A DNA stretch of 64,000 nucleotides from Cyclobacterium qasimii M12-11B (GTDB lineage Bacteria; Bacteroidota; Bacteroidia; Cytophagales; Cyclobacteriaceae). Under the pieces are notes generated by a model that was not told where the DNA came from, made no database searches, and worked only from the letters and a program-made list of their open reading frames with translations. The stretch is taken from assembly GCF_000427295.1 (NCBI RefSeq), contig NZ_ATNM01000142.1, forward strand, positions 1 through 64,000. The letters run 5' to 3'. Both the position numbers and the translations under genes were made by a program. Every line of letters begins with the position of its first letter. Positions within the stretch are counted from its first letter, which is position 1. This document shows positions 1 through 9,704 of this stretch, one piece after another.

Positions 1-14
1 TATTTTTTCATTTT

Positions 15-97
15 AGCCCTGAAAGGGGGTAGTAACTTAGCACAGGGTGTCAGCCCTGTGACAATAGGTAAATTTTAAATCCTGAGCCCTGGAAGGG
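15..97. repeat. REP-like short palindromic repeat cluster
   Basis: Two near-identical units, AGCCCTGAAAGGG at 15-27 and GAGCCCTGGAAGGG at 84-97, flank a hairpin with a 7-bp stem (CACAGGG at 41-47, CCCTGTG at 54-60). The alternation of a CCCT..AGGG unit with a CAGGG..CCCTG hairpin resembles REP-type intergenic repeats I recall from other Bacteroidota genomes. The family assignment is from memory; the repeat itself is directly visible. Confidence 0.5.
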
Positions 98-254
98 TGG
101 CAATCTCAGTTTTTACTTTGACCTATCCTAGAAAAAAAAACACAAATAAATGTGTAAAATGAAAAGAAAGAGTAAACCTAATTTAGGACGTGACACCGCA
201 AACTGTAATTCAATCGTAAATAATAAATGGAAAAACCTACCCCTTTCCCGGCGG

Positions 255-594
255 CTGAGCGGAGCCGAAGCCTTAGGGTGACGAATCCGAAACACCTGCC
301 ACTTTGGCCCTGTAGTTCATTCGGCTTTAGAATCACATGTCGCTGTTCAACACCTTCAGTGTTGAGTGTAGGCGTGTTTGTCTTTCCCGTGGGTTGTGCC
401 ACTCACGGTTATTATTGTTCAGACCCTTCAGGTCTGTTTTTTTAGAATGGCGATCGTTTAATTACTATAACCATTCCAATCGGATCGTCATGAACCCATT
501 CGGTCAAAAAGGTTACAAACCTCCAGGCGGCAGAGCGAAGTTGAAGTAATACGGTGACGTATCCCGAAACGCCTACCCCTTCGGCTCCGCTCAG
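255..594. repeat. Inverted pair of a CTGAGCGGAGCCGAAG repeat
   Basis: CTGAGCGGAGCCGAAG at 255-270 recurs as its exact reverse complement CTTCGGCTCCGCTCAG at 579-594 (16 of 16 bases). Each arm lies next to a similar flank: a GGTGACG-ATCC-GAAAC motif follows the first arm and precedes the second, in the same orientation. The core resembles a CTGAGCG-nAG-nCGAAG element that I recall as abundant between genes in Cytophagales and Flavobacteria, with no established function. Confidence 0.6.
420..443 (+). terminator. Orphan intrinsic terminator-like hairpin
   Basis: CAGACC (420-425), a five-base loop, GGTCTG (431-436) and then seven T residues (437-443) form a classical rho-independent terminator on the + strand. 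No gene ends upstream within the window, so it may end a small RNA or read-through transcript, or be a relic. Confidence 0.55.
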
Positions 595-800
595 GGTCCG
601 GTGGGTCTTGTTTGGTCCGTTTGAAGATGAAACGCAGGTGTTGTCTAATAGCGCTTTTAGTATTTATTTGCCCTGAGTAGTTCGCCTAAATTTTAGGGTT
701 TGCTATTTTTTCTTGGTTTCATGAGTCATTCGTAAACCATTAACTCCAAATATTCTTTTGAAAATTCACCTTTTTATTTCGGGAATTGGCAAGGGCTGAT

Positions 801-808
801 TAACTTTG
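801..808 (+). promoter_or_regulatory. Bacteroidota -7 box (TAACTTTG) for guaA
   Basis: TAACTTTG fits the Bacteroidota -7 consensus TAnnTTTG and ends only three bases before the ATG at 812. No TTG at the usual upstream spacing is obvious. If used, the transcript would have almost no leader. Confidence 0.5.
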
Positions 809-811
809 CGC

Positions 812-2340
812 ATGGCAGAACAGATTTTAATCCTAGACTTTGGTTCTCAGTACACGCAGCTAATAGCCAGACGTGTTAGGGAACTGGATGTATATTGTGA
901 AATTCACCCCTTCAATAAAATCCCCCCAATCACCCCAGACATAAAAGGAATCATACTTTCGGGCAGTCCTTGCTCTGTTAGAGACAGTGATTCTCCTGAT
1001 CTGGATTTAGATGCACTTCGCGGTAAATTACCAATTTTAGGCGTATGCTATGGCGCACAGCTTATGGCACAGAAGTACGGAGGAAATGTAACTCCTTCAG
1101 AAATCAGGGAATACGGTAGGGCTAAAATTTCCCATTTGGACACCCATTCCAAGCTTTTTAGGGAATTGACCCATGATTCTCAGGTTTGGATGTCTCATGG
1201 AGATACCATCAAGGAATTACCTGAAGGGTTTGATGTCATCGCCAGTACGCACTCGGTCAAAATAGCCGCCTATAAAGTACAAGGTGAAGAAACCTATGGT
1301 ATTCAATTTCATCCTGAAGTAACCCATTCTACAGAGGGTAAGAATCTCTTGAGAAATTTCGTGGTTCAGATTTGTGACTGTGCTCAGGATTGGACTTCAG
1401 ATGTATTCATAGATGCAACCATCGATTCACTTAAAGAAAGTATAGGCAAAGATCGTGTAGTAATGGGCTTGTCTGGTGGTGTGGATTCATCAGTAGCAGC
1501 TACTTTAATACACAGAGCTATTGGCGATCAATTGACTTGTGTCTTTGTGGACAACGGTCTCTTGCGGAAGAACGAGTATGAAGAGGTGCTGGAGTCTTAC
1601 AAAGGGATGGGACTCAACGTCATTGGTGTTGATTCCAAGCAGAAGTTTTACGATGCCTTGGCAGGAATCTCTGATCCTGAAGGAAAAGAAAAGCCATTGG
1701 TAAAACATTTATTGAGGTCTTTGATGAGGAAGCACATAAAATCAAAGATGTCAAATGGCTGGGACAAGGCACCATTTATCCTGATGTGATAGAATCGGTG
1801 TCTGTAAACGGGCCATCCGCAACCATAAAATCCCACCACAATGTGGGAGGGCTTCCAGATTTCATGAAACTTAAAGTAGTGGAGCCACTAAATACGCTTT
1901 TTAAAGATGGTGTAAGGGAAGTTGGTAAAGCTTTAGGCATCTCAGATGCCATCATTGGCAGACACCCTTTCCCTGGTCCGGGACTTGGGATTAGGATTTT
2001 GGGAGATGTTACTCCAGAAAAGGTGCAAACGCTTCAGGAAGTAGATTATATATTCATTCAGGGATTAAAAGATGCAGGCTTATACGATGAAGTTTGGCAG
2101 GCGGGTTCCATGTTATTGCCCGTACAGTCTGTAGGGGTAATGGGTGATGAAAGAACTTACGAAAGAGTAGTAGCGCTTAGAGCGGTATCTTCTGTAGATG
2201 GAATGACTGCGGATTGGGTTCATTTGCCCTATGATTTTCTAGGAAAGGTATCCAATGACATTATCAATAAAGTGAAAGGTGTCAACCGGGTGGTGTATGA
2301 TATCAGTTCTAAACCACCGGCAACCATAGAGTGGGAATAA
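812..2340 (+). CDS. guaA: GMP synthase (glutamine-hydrolysing), frame broken by one missing base
   Basis: Makes GMP from XMP, ATP and glutamine in the cytoplasm. The N-terminal glutamine amidotransferase carries the nucleophile in GVCYGAQ and the His/Glu of FHPEVTH. The ATP-pyrophosphatase domain has the PP-loop GLSGGVDSS, followed by the C-terminal dimerisation domain. The reading frame breaks at about 1681-1690: the run GGAAAAG lacks one A. Adding it restores [11 protein letters not shown] and gives 509 residues, the normal length. The start is set at ATG 812; a TTG at 806 is in frame but lies inside the promoter box. Monocistronic, with its own terminator. The break is most likely a sequencing error because the gene is otherwise intact and normally needed for purine synthesis. 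Confidence 0.93.
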
Positions 2341-2351
2341 AAAAATAACAG

Positions 2352-2381
2352 AAAAGCCTGATGTAGCTATCAGGCTTTTTT
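2352..2381 (+). terminator. guaA terminator
   Basis: The stem AAAGCCTGA / TCAGGCTTT with an eight-base loop is followed by a T run, 11 bases after the guaA stop codon. Confidence 0.8.
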
Positions 2382-2413
2382 ATGTAAATATGCTTAAGGA
2401 AAATTTAATTTCG

Positions 2414-2421
2414 TAATTTTG
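2414..2421 (+). promoter_or_regulatory. Putative -7 box (TAATTTTG)
   Basis: TAATTTTG matches TAnnTTTG and lies 70 bases before the ATG at 2492, after the guaA terminator, where a new promoter is expected. Confidence 0.4.
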
Positions 2422-2491
2422 GTATGATGACGGTTTTTTGTGAAAAAAGGTACGAAGTTTGAAACTACACCATTAAAGAATTCTTCACCAC

Positions 2492-4156
2492 ATGAAAATA
2501 ATACTATACTTTCTATTTCTTATTGTTCCCTTATCCTCTGTGTTTTCGCAGGAGGGTTTTGATCAATTTGAGCAAGCTAAAAAGCAAATAGAGCAGGGGA
2601 ATCAAACAGAAGCAATGGAATTGCTTAGACCCTATCTTGACAAAGAGAAATACAGTTCATTGTCTGATTATGCGAGGTTTCATTTTGCCAGAGCAGCTTA
2701 TGGCAACAGACAATTTGAACTGGCAAAGGAAGCACTCAACGTTCTTTTAGAAACAAGAGGTTTTGATAAAAAAGATGATGTGCGTTATTTACTGGCGCTG
2801 TGTCATTTTCAACAGTCTGCCCCAAATGATGGCCTTCGGTTAATTGATGAAATTACTGACGATTCCTTGAAAAAAGAGGGCTATAGGGCAAGTTATGATT
2901 TTTTGAAGGTAAGTGCATCAAGTTCTCTGGCTGTTCAATATGGGCTTTTTCCGGATAACGATGGTCTGGCCATGGCGCTAAAGGAAAGATTGGAGACCCA
3001 AAGCGCAATGTCCTCAACCGAAAAGCAACTGTATGAGACGATAAAAAGCAGGACCTTTTCAATGGGCGAAGGCGATGGAGATACCGTTTATGAAGTTAAG
3101 GACAAGGTTTTGGATATAGCTGTAGTACTGCCTTTCAATTATGAAGGGAGATCCGGTGTGCAGTCACTTACTTCAAATAACTTCGTTTTGCAACTGCACC
3201 AAGGAATAATTCTTGCACTGGAACAAGCTAAAGCTAAGGGTTTAAAATTGAATTTTAAGACTTTTGACACAGAGAGAAATGATGCCAAAGTTCGGGGGAT
3301 TCTTGAAGATCCCTTCTTGCAAAAAGCAGATGTAATTATTGGTCCGCTTTACCCCGAAGAGACAGCACTAGTTGCAAATTTCGCACAACAAAAGCATATT
3401 CCTCAGATTAATCCACTGTCAAATATAGATGACAACGTTAAGGAGTATCAATATTCCTACTTGTTCAGACCTTCCATTCAGGCAATAAGCCAAAAAGTAA
3501 TGGACTATTGTCGCAAGTTTGAAGGAAGAAGAGTAGCATTGGCTTATTCAGGGACAAGCAGAGATGAATTATTGGCAGCTACCTTTGTAGAAATGGCTAG
3601 AAATAGCGGGCTTCAAATAGTTAAGAATCAGAAAGTGACTACCAGAGACATGCATGGCTTTTTTGAGAGCCTTGAATTAAGTGGAGGTGGCAGACCGACA
3701 GCGGATATTATGGTTATTTTCTCTGATGATCCAAATATTGCTTCACCTACCTTTGGCCTTGTAGAGTCATTAGGAGCAGGCATGCCTGTAGTGGTGATGG
3801 AAAGCTGGTTGTATTTCGATTTTGCCAATTACGACATGATGGAGGCTCAGAATTTCCATTTTGTTGGGAATAATACCGTAGACTTTAATAGCGAAGTCCT
3901 AGATGAATTCAGAGTTAATTACCTGAACATTTATAAAGCATATCCTTCATCTTTCGCCTACATGGGTTATGAATTGGCAGATTTTGTAACAAAGGTTATC
4001 AATGAAGAAAATGGGTTTGACTTTCAAAAAAATCTTGACAGAAGAAGTTTTATCAAAGGGAATTTGACCTTTGGGTATAATTTCTCACGTGTGAAATCTA
4101 ATAATTACGTTCCAATATTAAGTTTGGAAGAAGGTGTATTGACTATTGAAGAATAA
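2492..4156 (+). CDS. Exported periplasmic-binding-protein-like protein with N-terminal repeats
   Basis: 554 residues. A signal peptide (MKIILYFLFLIVPLSSVFSQ) is followed by a TPR-like helical region (about residues 22-190) and a type 1 periplasmic-binding fold like that of ABC amino-acid receptors (about 205-545; see DIAVVLPFNY, ADVIIGPLYPEE, RVALAYSG). No transporter genes are adjacent, so the domain may serve as a sensor or scaffold, as in LpoA-like outer-membrane activators of peptidoglycan synthases, rather than uptake. That role is inference. It ends four bases before hemL and is probably cotranscribed with it. Confidence 0.75.
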   Translation: MKIILYFLFLIVPLSSVFSQEGFDQFEQAKKQIEQGNQTEAMELLRPYLDKEKYSSLSDYARFHFARAAYGNRQFELAKEALNVLLETRGFDKKDDVRYLLALCHFQQSAPNDGLRLIDEITDDSLKKEGYRASYDFLKVSASSSLAVQYGLFPDNDGLAMALKERLETQSAMSSTEKQLYETIKSRTFSMGEGDGDTVYEVKDKVLDIAVVLPFNYEGRSGVQSLTSNNFVLQLHQGIILALEQAKAKGLKLNFKTFDTERNDAKVRGILEDPFLQKADVIIGPLYPEETALVANFAQQKHIPQINPLSNIDDNVKEYQYSYLFRPSIQAISQKVMDYCRKFEGRRVALAYSGTSRDELLAATFVEMARNSGLQIVKNQKVTTRDMHGFFESLELSGGGRPTADIMVIFSDDPNIASPTFGLVESLGAGMPVVVMESWLYFDFANYDMMEAQNFHFVGNNTVDFNSEVLDEFRVNYLNIYKAYPSSFAYMGYELADFVTKVINEENGFDFQKNLDRRSFIKGNLTFGYNFSRVKSNNYVPILSLEEGVLTIEE

Positions 4157-4160
4157 TTAA

Positions 4161-5446
4161 ATGACGACAAATAAAAGCAAGCAACTTTTTGAAAAAGCCA
4201 AGAAATTTATTCCTGGTGGAGTAAATTCACCTGTTAGGGCATTTAAGGCTGTAGGGGGTGATCCTATCTTTATCGAGAAAGCAGAGGGTGCTTATATCTA
4301 TGATGTAGATGGGAACCAATACATAGAAGCGATAAACAGTTGGGGGCCAATGTTGCTTGGACATAACCATCCATTGGTGCGTGAAGCGGTAATTAAAGCC
4401 ATGGAAAATGGCACTTCTTTCGGAGCGCCGACAGGCCTGGAGGTAGAAATTGCGGAATTGATCACAAAAATGGTTCCTTCTGTAGAAAAAGTTAGAATGG
4501 TCAACAGTGGTACAGAAGCTACCATGTCGGCAGTTCGGTTAGCCAGAGGATATACAGGAAGAGAAAAGTTTTTAAAATTTGAAGGGAATTACCATGGTCA
4601 TGGTGATAGTTTTTAATAGCTGCAGGATCAGGTGCCATTACTATGGGAAATCCGAATTCTCCTGGAGTTACCAAAGGAACAGCTAAAGATACTTTACTTG
4701 CTCCTTTTAATGATCTTGAGAAAGTCAAAGAAGTGGTGGCCGCAAATAAAGGAGAAATTGCAGCCATTATTCTAGAGCCAGTAGCTGGGAATATGGGATG
4801 TGTGCTGCCTGAACCTGGCTTTTTACAGGGGCTGCGAAAAATTTGTGATGAAGAAAGCATCGTATTAATATTTGATGAGGTGATGACTGGCTTCAGGCTT
4901 TCTCCTGGAGGAGCACAGCAGCTTATGGATGTCATTCCTGACCTTACCACTATGGGCAAGATTATCGGTGGAGGCATGCCGGTAGGTGCTTATGGAGGTA
5001 AGGCTGAAATAATGGATTTTGTTTCCCCATCAGGACCTGTTTACCAAGCGGGAACGCTTTCTGGAAACCCCATTGCCATGGCCGCTGGCCTAACGATGCT
5101 AAAATACCTAAATGAAAATCCATCGGTTTACACCCAGTTGAGCAAGACAGGTGATACGCTGGTAAATGGCTTAAAGGAGATCCTCAACCGATTGGGACTT
5201 CCTTATACCATAAACAATTTGGGAAGCATGTATACGCTTTTCTTTACCGATCAAAAAGTAAAGAATTTTGCAGATGCCCAAACCTGTGATACAGGTTTAT
5301 TTGGGAAATACTTTAGGGGAATGTTAGATAAAGGCATTTACCTTGCTCCTTCTCAGTATGAAAGTTTGTTTCTCTCAACAGCCTTGGAGCAAACACATCT
5401 TGATCAAATCTTAGATGCGAATGAGCAAACTTTAAAAAGTTTATAG
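4161..5446 (+). CDS. hemL: Glutamate-1-semialdehyde 2,1-aminomutase, frame broken by one missing base
   Basis: PLP-dependent enzyme that converts glutamate-1-semialdehyde to 5-aminolevulinate for haem synthesis by the C5 pathway. The start is typical ([15 protein letters not shown]), the phosphate-binding region is present ([11 protein letters not shown]), and the PLP lysine lies in TMGKIIGGG. The frame breaks at 4610-4614: five T residues stand where six give [10 protein letters not shown], after which all 428 residues read through. Probably a sequencing indel. Convergent with the DUF5107 gene across a shared terminator. Confidence 0.93.
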
Positions 5447-5457
5447 ATTAAGTAAAG

Positions 5458-5502
5458 AAAAAAAAGGGAGCCTTTCGAATATCGAAAGGCTCCCTTTTTT
5501 TT
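5458..5502. terminator. Bidirectional terminator between hemL and the DUF5107 gene
   Basis: A perfect long stem (AAAAAGGGAGCCTTTCG / CGAAAGGCTCCCTTTTT) with loop AATAT has T tracts in both directions and sits between two convergent genes. Confidence 0.85.
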
Positions 5503-5503
5503 G

Positions 5504-8500
5504 TTAATAGACTGATTGGGTAGCTCCAATAATTTTATTTACGATTCCATTGTCTTTCTCGGTATCCGAACCGGCTTCTCCATTGTTTGAAGCGTAATCC
5601 AGAAGATTTTCAAGTTTCGTTACTGCAGAAGGAGATCCTTCCTTCTTGATTTTTTCTATCAAGGCACTGGAAGCATCTTCTTGACCAGTGTTCTTCAAGG
5701 CCAGTATTACAAGTGCTTGCTCCTGGCTATTTAAGCTTAAAATGTCTGATTGAGAAATGACAGCTTCCATGTATTTTGAAAATTGCTGTTGATTATTTCT
5801 CGCTTTGTTCACCATAGCAGCCAAATAATCTTGAAGAATTTCTCTTGGGCTATAAGGCTTGCCTACACCCAGGTTTTCAGGCCAAATTCTTGATTTTTCA
5901 ATTTTACTAGTTGCAGCAGTCCATTTTTTATTCTGAATGTCCTTGAGTGCAGCATTTAGGTAGACACTTTCATAAAGTGTCCTTCCCCCTCCGGCGCCTT
6001 CATGTGGTAGCACCTCAATTTTATCCAATAGGTTCATGGCCATTTTATAATCACCATTTTTATTGAGTAGTTTGATGAATTCCATTTCTAGGACATAATT
6101 CCCAGAAAAAGCTTTTATAGCCTCTCTTGCAATGCTCATGGCCTTTTGATCATCACCAGCTGCAACATGCTGTTGAATGAGCTGAAAATAGGTTCTCCAT
6201 TCTGTTTTGTCTAATGCTAGCGACTTTTCCAGATCTTCCAGAGGATTTCTACCTTTCTCTGTGTCCAGAAGCATTGCTCTACTTAGGTAAAAAGTGGCCT
6301 CATCAGCAGATTGCCCAATTGTTTCTAATAATTGGTAGGCTTCAGCTTCCTGCTGCATGGCCAAAAGGTTGAGGGCAAGATAATAATCGACCTTCCAGGA
6401 AGATACTTCTGATTGGGCCCATTTTAGCATCGGAAGGGTTTCTTTTCGGAAAGGCAATACAAAGGCTGTGGAATGATCCATCATTTCTTTCAGTTGTGCA
6501 TCCTTTTGTGAAGGATCCAGGTAGGCCAGCCATAAATTCACCAAAGCATGGGACGGGCTATTTTCCAAAACCTCAATGGCAGCTTCTTTCTGATTGTATT
6601 TTTTATACACAGAAGCTAATTCTATATAGGTTTGATAAGGGAATTCATTGTTTATCATTTCCTTAAATTTAGCCAATGAAGCCGGAGATTTGTCAGTAAG
6701 GTACCTTTCAAATCGAATGAAGTGATTGAGTGGATCAATCTCCCAAAGTTTATCCAAGGTAGCATCAGCCAATTCTTTTTCTCCTTTAAGCCTTTGGATT
6801 ACTGCCAAAGGTTGAAGTGCCATTACATTACTGGTGTTATTGCGAAGTGCTTTTTTTGCAAAATCTTCCCCTTGGCTAAGTTGCCCCTCAGACAGGTATA
6901 TTTCGGACATGACGGCATAGGCTGAGGATCTGAACTCCATAGATCTGGCAGCCCAACCGAAGGCTTCAAGCGCCTGTGTTGTCTGTCCTTTGGCCAGGTA
7001 AATGCTGCCTGCCACGAAATTAGCCTGGTGGTCAAAATAATCGGTTGCCAGCGCTTTATAAATTTGCGCTAAAGCCTCGTCGTATTGCGTAAAACGCAAA
7101 AGCAGTTCAGCATAATCTATCCTACCCTTTTGATTTCCCGGGTCATTTTCAAGCAATGTTTCATAACTGGCTTTTGCCTTTTTATATTCTCTACTGTAGT
7201 ATTGTTGCCTGGCCTCCAAATATAACTTTTGATTCTCCGAAAGTTCTGGCGCATTCACTTTATCAAAAGGGCGGGTAAGTTTCATGTCGTCCGTATCGGA
7301 CCATTTGTAAAGTTGCTCTCCTTTATAGGAAACCACCATTTCTTTTAAGGGCACTCCCACTTGAAACTCATGTGTGATTACTTCCATTGGATTTGCATGA
7401 ATGGGCAAGGTTTTAGCAAGTTCCCCATTAACACTTACTTCCAATGCACCGTCCACCTTCTGGAAAGGATTGAAACCCAATTTCACCAGGTTGTTGGTTC
7501 GCTCCATGTGGATGACTCCAATTTTGGAAACGTCGCTTATACCACCTATCTGTTTGGCTGGAAACCAATAGTTCGACCATTGATCGATTGTGTAAGGGTC
7601 GAAACCTGCCTTTGTGAGTGGAGTATCCACATTTTTGGAGGGAGAAAATTGGTTCAACATCCTTCCAGCCTGGAATTCCATGTATTGGCCATTTTTATCG
7701 GTCAATAGATCTTCCCAAATCCCACCGTTTCTAGACAGTGCCCATAACCAAAGTTTTTTACCAGGGCTGTCATCGTAGGTTGAGAAATGTCCAAAGCCTA
7801 TCTCTTGATCGTGAAAATAGCCGCCAAAGTGATTTAAAAATGAGCCAGCGATATGTTGTGATTTGGCACCTCCAAAATTATTGTTCTTATAATGATTGAT
7901 TTCAATGCCATCCTGGATTGGCCAGTCTTTTACTTCTCCACTATGTTGCAAGGCAATGTGGCCAGGGTAAAAGAATTCCTGATCGTTGGCAACATGGGCA
8001 GCCGCGGTCATCCAGTTGTAGTAGGGCTGTCTTAAAGGTTCAGGATTGTACCAAACGGCCTCTGTTTCAAAGTAAGCTTTGTCTTTTGGTAAGTTGATTT
8101 TGACTCTCCATTGTGTTCTTGAAGGAAGATCAATAGTACCCACCACACAGGTAATACTACCGTCTTCATTCTCATAATACATGTAGTCCACTGGGCTGGC
8201 TGTAGCAGGAGAGTGGCCAATAATACCAAAGTTAAACTCAATGCCACCGGATGTCCATGGCCCCCTCATGGCAATGTTTCTAAATTTCACCACTTCATTT
8301 TCATAAATGAAATCCTCACCAGTTGATTTTTCTATGGCTCCCCAAATCCTTCCACCGATTTCAGGCATTACAGTGACTTTTAGGAATTCATTTTCAAGGG
8401 TGATAACATTCCATTCCTTCTTTTCTGGCTTTACACTAAAACCGTCAAAATTAAAATAGGGATAAATGCCCGGCTTGTGAGCAAGTGAAGGAATTGGATT

Positions 8501-8623
8501 GGGATCTGAGAAAGGATACGTCTGAAAAACGGTTTGCTGTTGGGAAATTTTTGCTTCCTGAGCGTTTCCAATTTTTACTAAGGCCAACATCGAAGCGAGG
8601 AGGACTACTATCTTTAATTTCAT
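5504..8623 (-). CDS. Secreted DUF5107 protein with C-terminal TPR array
   Basis: 1039 residues. A signal peptide (MKLKIVVLLASMLALVKIGNAQ) precedes an N-terminal DUF5107 region (about 30-450) that looks like an aldose-epimerase/mutarotase-type beta-sandwich (EIGGRIWGAIEKSTGEDF, RGPWTSGGIEFNFG). TPR-type helical repeats run to about residue 1000. DUF5107 proteins are often found with carbohydrate-degradation genes in Bacteroidota, but no glycoside hydrolase or SusC/D gene is nearby, so the substrate cannot be stated. The reading frame is intact over 3.1 kb. Confidence 0.8.
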   Translation of the reverse strand: MKLKIVVLLASMLALVKIGNAQEAKISQQQTVFQTYPFSDPNPIPSLAHKPGIYPYFNFDGFSVKPEKKEWNVITLENEFLKVTVMPEIGGRIWGAIEKSTGEDFIYENEVVKFRNIAMRGPWTSGGIEFNFGIIGHSPATASPVDYMYYENEDGSITCVVGTIDLPSRTQWRVKINLPKDKAYFETEAVWYNPEPLRQPYYNWMTAAAHVANDQEFFYPGHIALQHSGEVKDWPIQDGIEINHYKNNNFGGAKSQHIAGSFLNHFGGYFHDQEIGFGHFSTYDDSPGKKLWLWALSRNGGIWEDLLTDKNGQYMEFQAGRMLNQFSPSKNVDTPLTKAGFDPYTIDQWSNYWFPAKQIGGISDVSKIGVIHMERTNNLVKLGFNPFQKVDGALEVSVNGELAKTLPIHANPMEVITHEFQVGVPLKEMVVSYKGEQLYKWSDTDDMKLTRPFDKVNAPELSENQKLYLEARQQYYSREYKKAKASYETLLENDPGNQKGRIDYAELLLRFTQYDEALAQIYKALATDYFDHQANFVAGSIYLAKGQTTQALEAFGWAARSMEFRSSAYAVMSEIYLSEGQLSQGEDFAKKALRNNTSNVMALQPLAVIQRLKGEKELADATLDKLWEIDPLNHFIRFERYLTDKSPASLAKFKEMINNEFPYQTYIELASVYKKYNQKEAAIEVLENSPSHALVNLWLAYLDPSQKDAQLKEMMDHSTAFVLPFRKETLPMLKWAQSEVSSWKVDYYLALNLLAMQQEAEAYQLLETIGQSADEATFYLSRAMLLDTEKGRNPLEDLEKSLALDKTEWRTYFQLIQQHVAAGDDQKAMSIAREAIKAFSGNYVLEMEFIKLLNKNGDYKMAMNLLDKIEVLPHEGAGGGRTLYESVYLNAALKDIQNKKWTAATSKIEKSRIWPENLGVGKPYSPREILQDYLAAMVNKARNNQQQFSKYMEAVISQSDILSLNSQEQALVILALKNTGQEDASSALIEKIKKEGSPSAVTKLENLLDYASNNGEAGSDTEKDNGIVNKIIGATQSVY

Positions 8624-9133
8624 ATTAGGTAGGTCTTTTTTAGAAGATTATCTTGTTTGAATATGCGGATAAGCAATGGTTATTTCAAGTTATTGGGGTG
8701 TTGAAATTATCGAAACAATAGGAGTTAGTGTTAAAACCAATTGCTTTTCAATAGTTTATATTTAATTATACGTAGTTCTTTTGCTTATTACTTAGTAAAA
8801 TTTCTTTAATACAATTTAATAACCAATGCTTTTTTGATAAAGGGTTTCTCCCTCGGTAAAAGGGGAAGTGAAAACCGCTCTAAATAGTTTAACAACAGAC
8901 CTTAGCTGTTAATTCGTTTTGGGTACAACTTTTAAAGGATGGCTGAAGTTGACACGTTAATTTTAGCCATTTTCTCATTTTTCATTGGGTCTAAAAAGTA
9001 AATATTCCACGTTATTCCCAGCGCTAATTAAACCTTTATTGCTACCTTTATTTGAGTTTTTACAATCCTACTACTTTAGGTTTTGTAACGAATATGGCGA
9101 AAAAATAATTAATTGAACCAATAGAAAAAGAGC
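8624..9133. other. Intergenic region between divergent genes, no feature seen
   Basis: About 510 AT-rich bases separate the divergent DUF5107 and ArsC-like genes and should hold both promoters. I find no ORF, RNA gene or strong palindrome. TTAGGTTTTG near 9076 resembles a -7 box but has one extra base, so I do not assign it. Confidence 0.4.
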
Positions 9134-9484
9134 ATGAGTGTAAAGATTTACGGCATAAAAAATTGCAATACGATGAAGAAGACCTTTACCTTGTTTGACA
9201 GCTTGGGCAAAGATTATGAATTTATCGATTATAAAAAGCAACAACCAGACACGAAACTTTTAGAAAGCTTTATTGAAGCACTTGGCTTAGATACGGTTAT
9301 TAATCGGAAAGGCACCACTTTCAGGAAGCTGGAGGAAAATACCAAGGCAGACCTGGAAAGTAAAGAAACAGCAATCCCCATCTTACAGGAAAAAAGCAGC
9401 ATGATAAAACGTCCAATTTTGGTGTTTGATGATGGAAGCATGCAGGCTGGATTGGACGAAGATTTGATTCGTTCCAAAGACTGA
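9134..9484 (+). CDS. ArsC/Spx-family protein (YffB-like)
   Basis: 116 residues with a thioredoxin-like fold typical of the ArsC/Spx/YffB family. The N-terminus has one redox cysteine in the pattern C-N-T-M-K-K (IKNCNTMKKT), and the family's C-terminal RPILV segment is present (MIKRPILVFDD). It lacks the CxxC of Spx and has no ars genes nearby, so an arsenate reductase role is not supported. A glutathione- or thioredoxin-linked reductase of unknown substrate is the safer call. Confidence 0.8.
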   Translation: MSVKIYGIKNCNTMKKTFTLFDSLGKDYEFIDYKKQQPDTKLLESFIEALGLDTVINRKGTTFRKLEENTKADLESKETAIPILQEKSSMIKRPILVFDDGSMQAGLDEDLIRSKD

Positions 9485-9644
9485 TAAACCGATTTAGAAC
9501 AACACGCATTAAATTAATCCCTTCTGAGATTTTGGCGAAGAATTGAGTGGAGTTATCTGTGGGGGGAACAACAAGGGAGAACTGAAAGTCCATTTGTGCC
9601 TCATTAACTCCTGAAGCGTGTTTGCCTTGATGATTTATGAGGAT

Positions 9645-9700
9645 AAAAACAATCTTATTTCAGACACTATTCAGTAGGTCGAAATAAGATTGTCTGTTTT
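9645..9700. terminator. Bidirectional terminator-like hairpin
   Basis: ACAATCTTATTTC (9649-9661) pairs exactly with GAAATAAGATTGT (9681-9693) around a 19-base loop. CTGTTTT follows on the + strand, and TTTTATCC follows on the - strand. It lies between the convergent ArsC-like and phosphoesterase genes. Confidence 0.65.
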
Positions 9701-9704
9701 TGTC

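Larger units (their letters stand above)
98..800. other. Gene-free left end with repeats, no convincing ORF
   Basis: About 700 bases upstream of guaA hold no ORF with protein-like composition. The short ORFs that cross it in three frames have no recognisable motif and run through the inverted repeats. What can be seen is a terminator-like hairpin at 420-443, a 16-bp inverted repeat pair at 255-270 and 579-594, and an approximate direct repeat (GGTGACG.ATC..GAAAC.CCT) near 278-297 and 553-574. The stretch looks like accumulated intergenic repeat material. Confidence 0.55.

Noticed and set aside
178..549. Short ORFs at the left end
   Set aside because: They overlap each other on both strands, cross inverted repeats and show no protein motif or start context.
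1786..2340. Separate gene downstream of guaA
   Set aside because: Its protein is exactly the missing C-terminal third of GMP synthase; the other paired fragments (hemL, fabH, hslU, lon, leuS and others) are treated the same way.
9134..9484. Arsenate reductase of an ars operon
   Set aside because: Only the general ArsC/Spx/YffB fold is supported and no arsenic gene is near.
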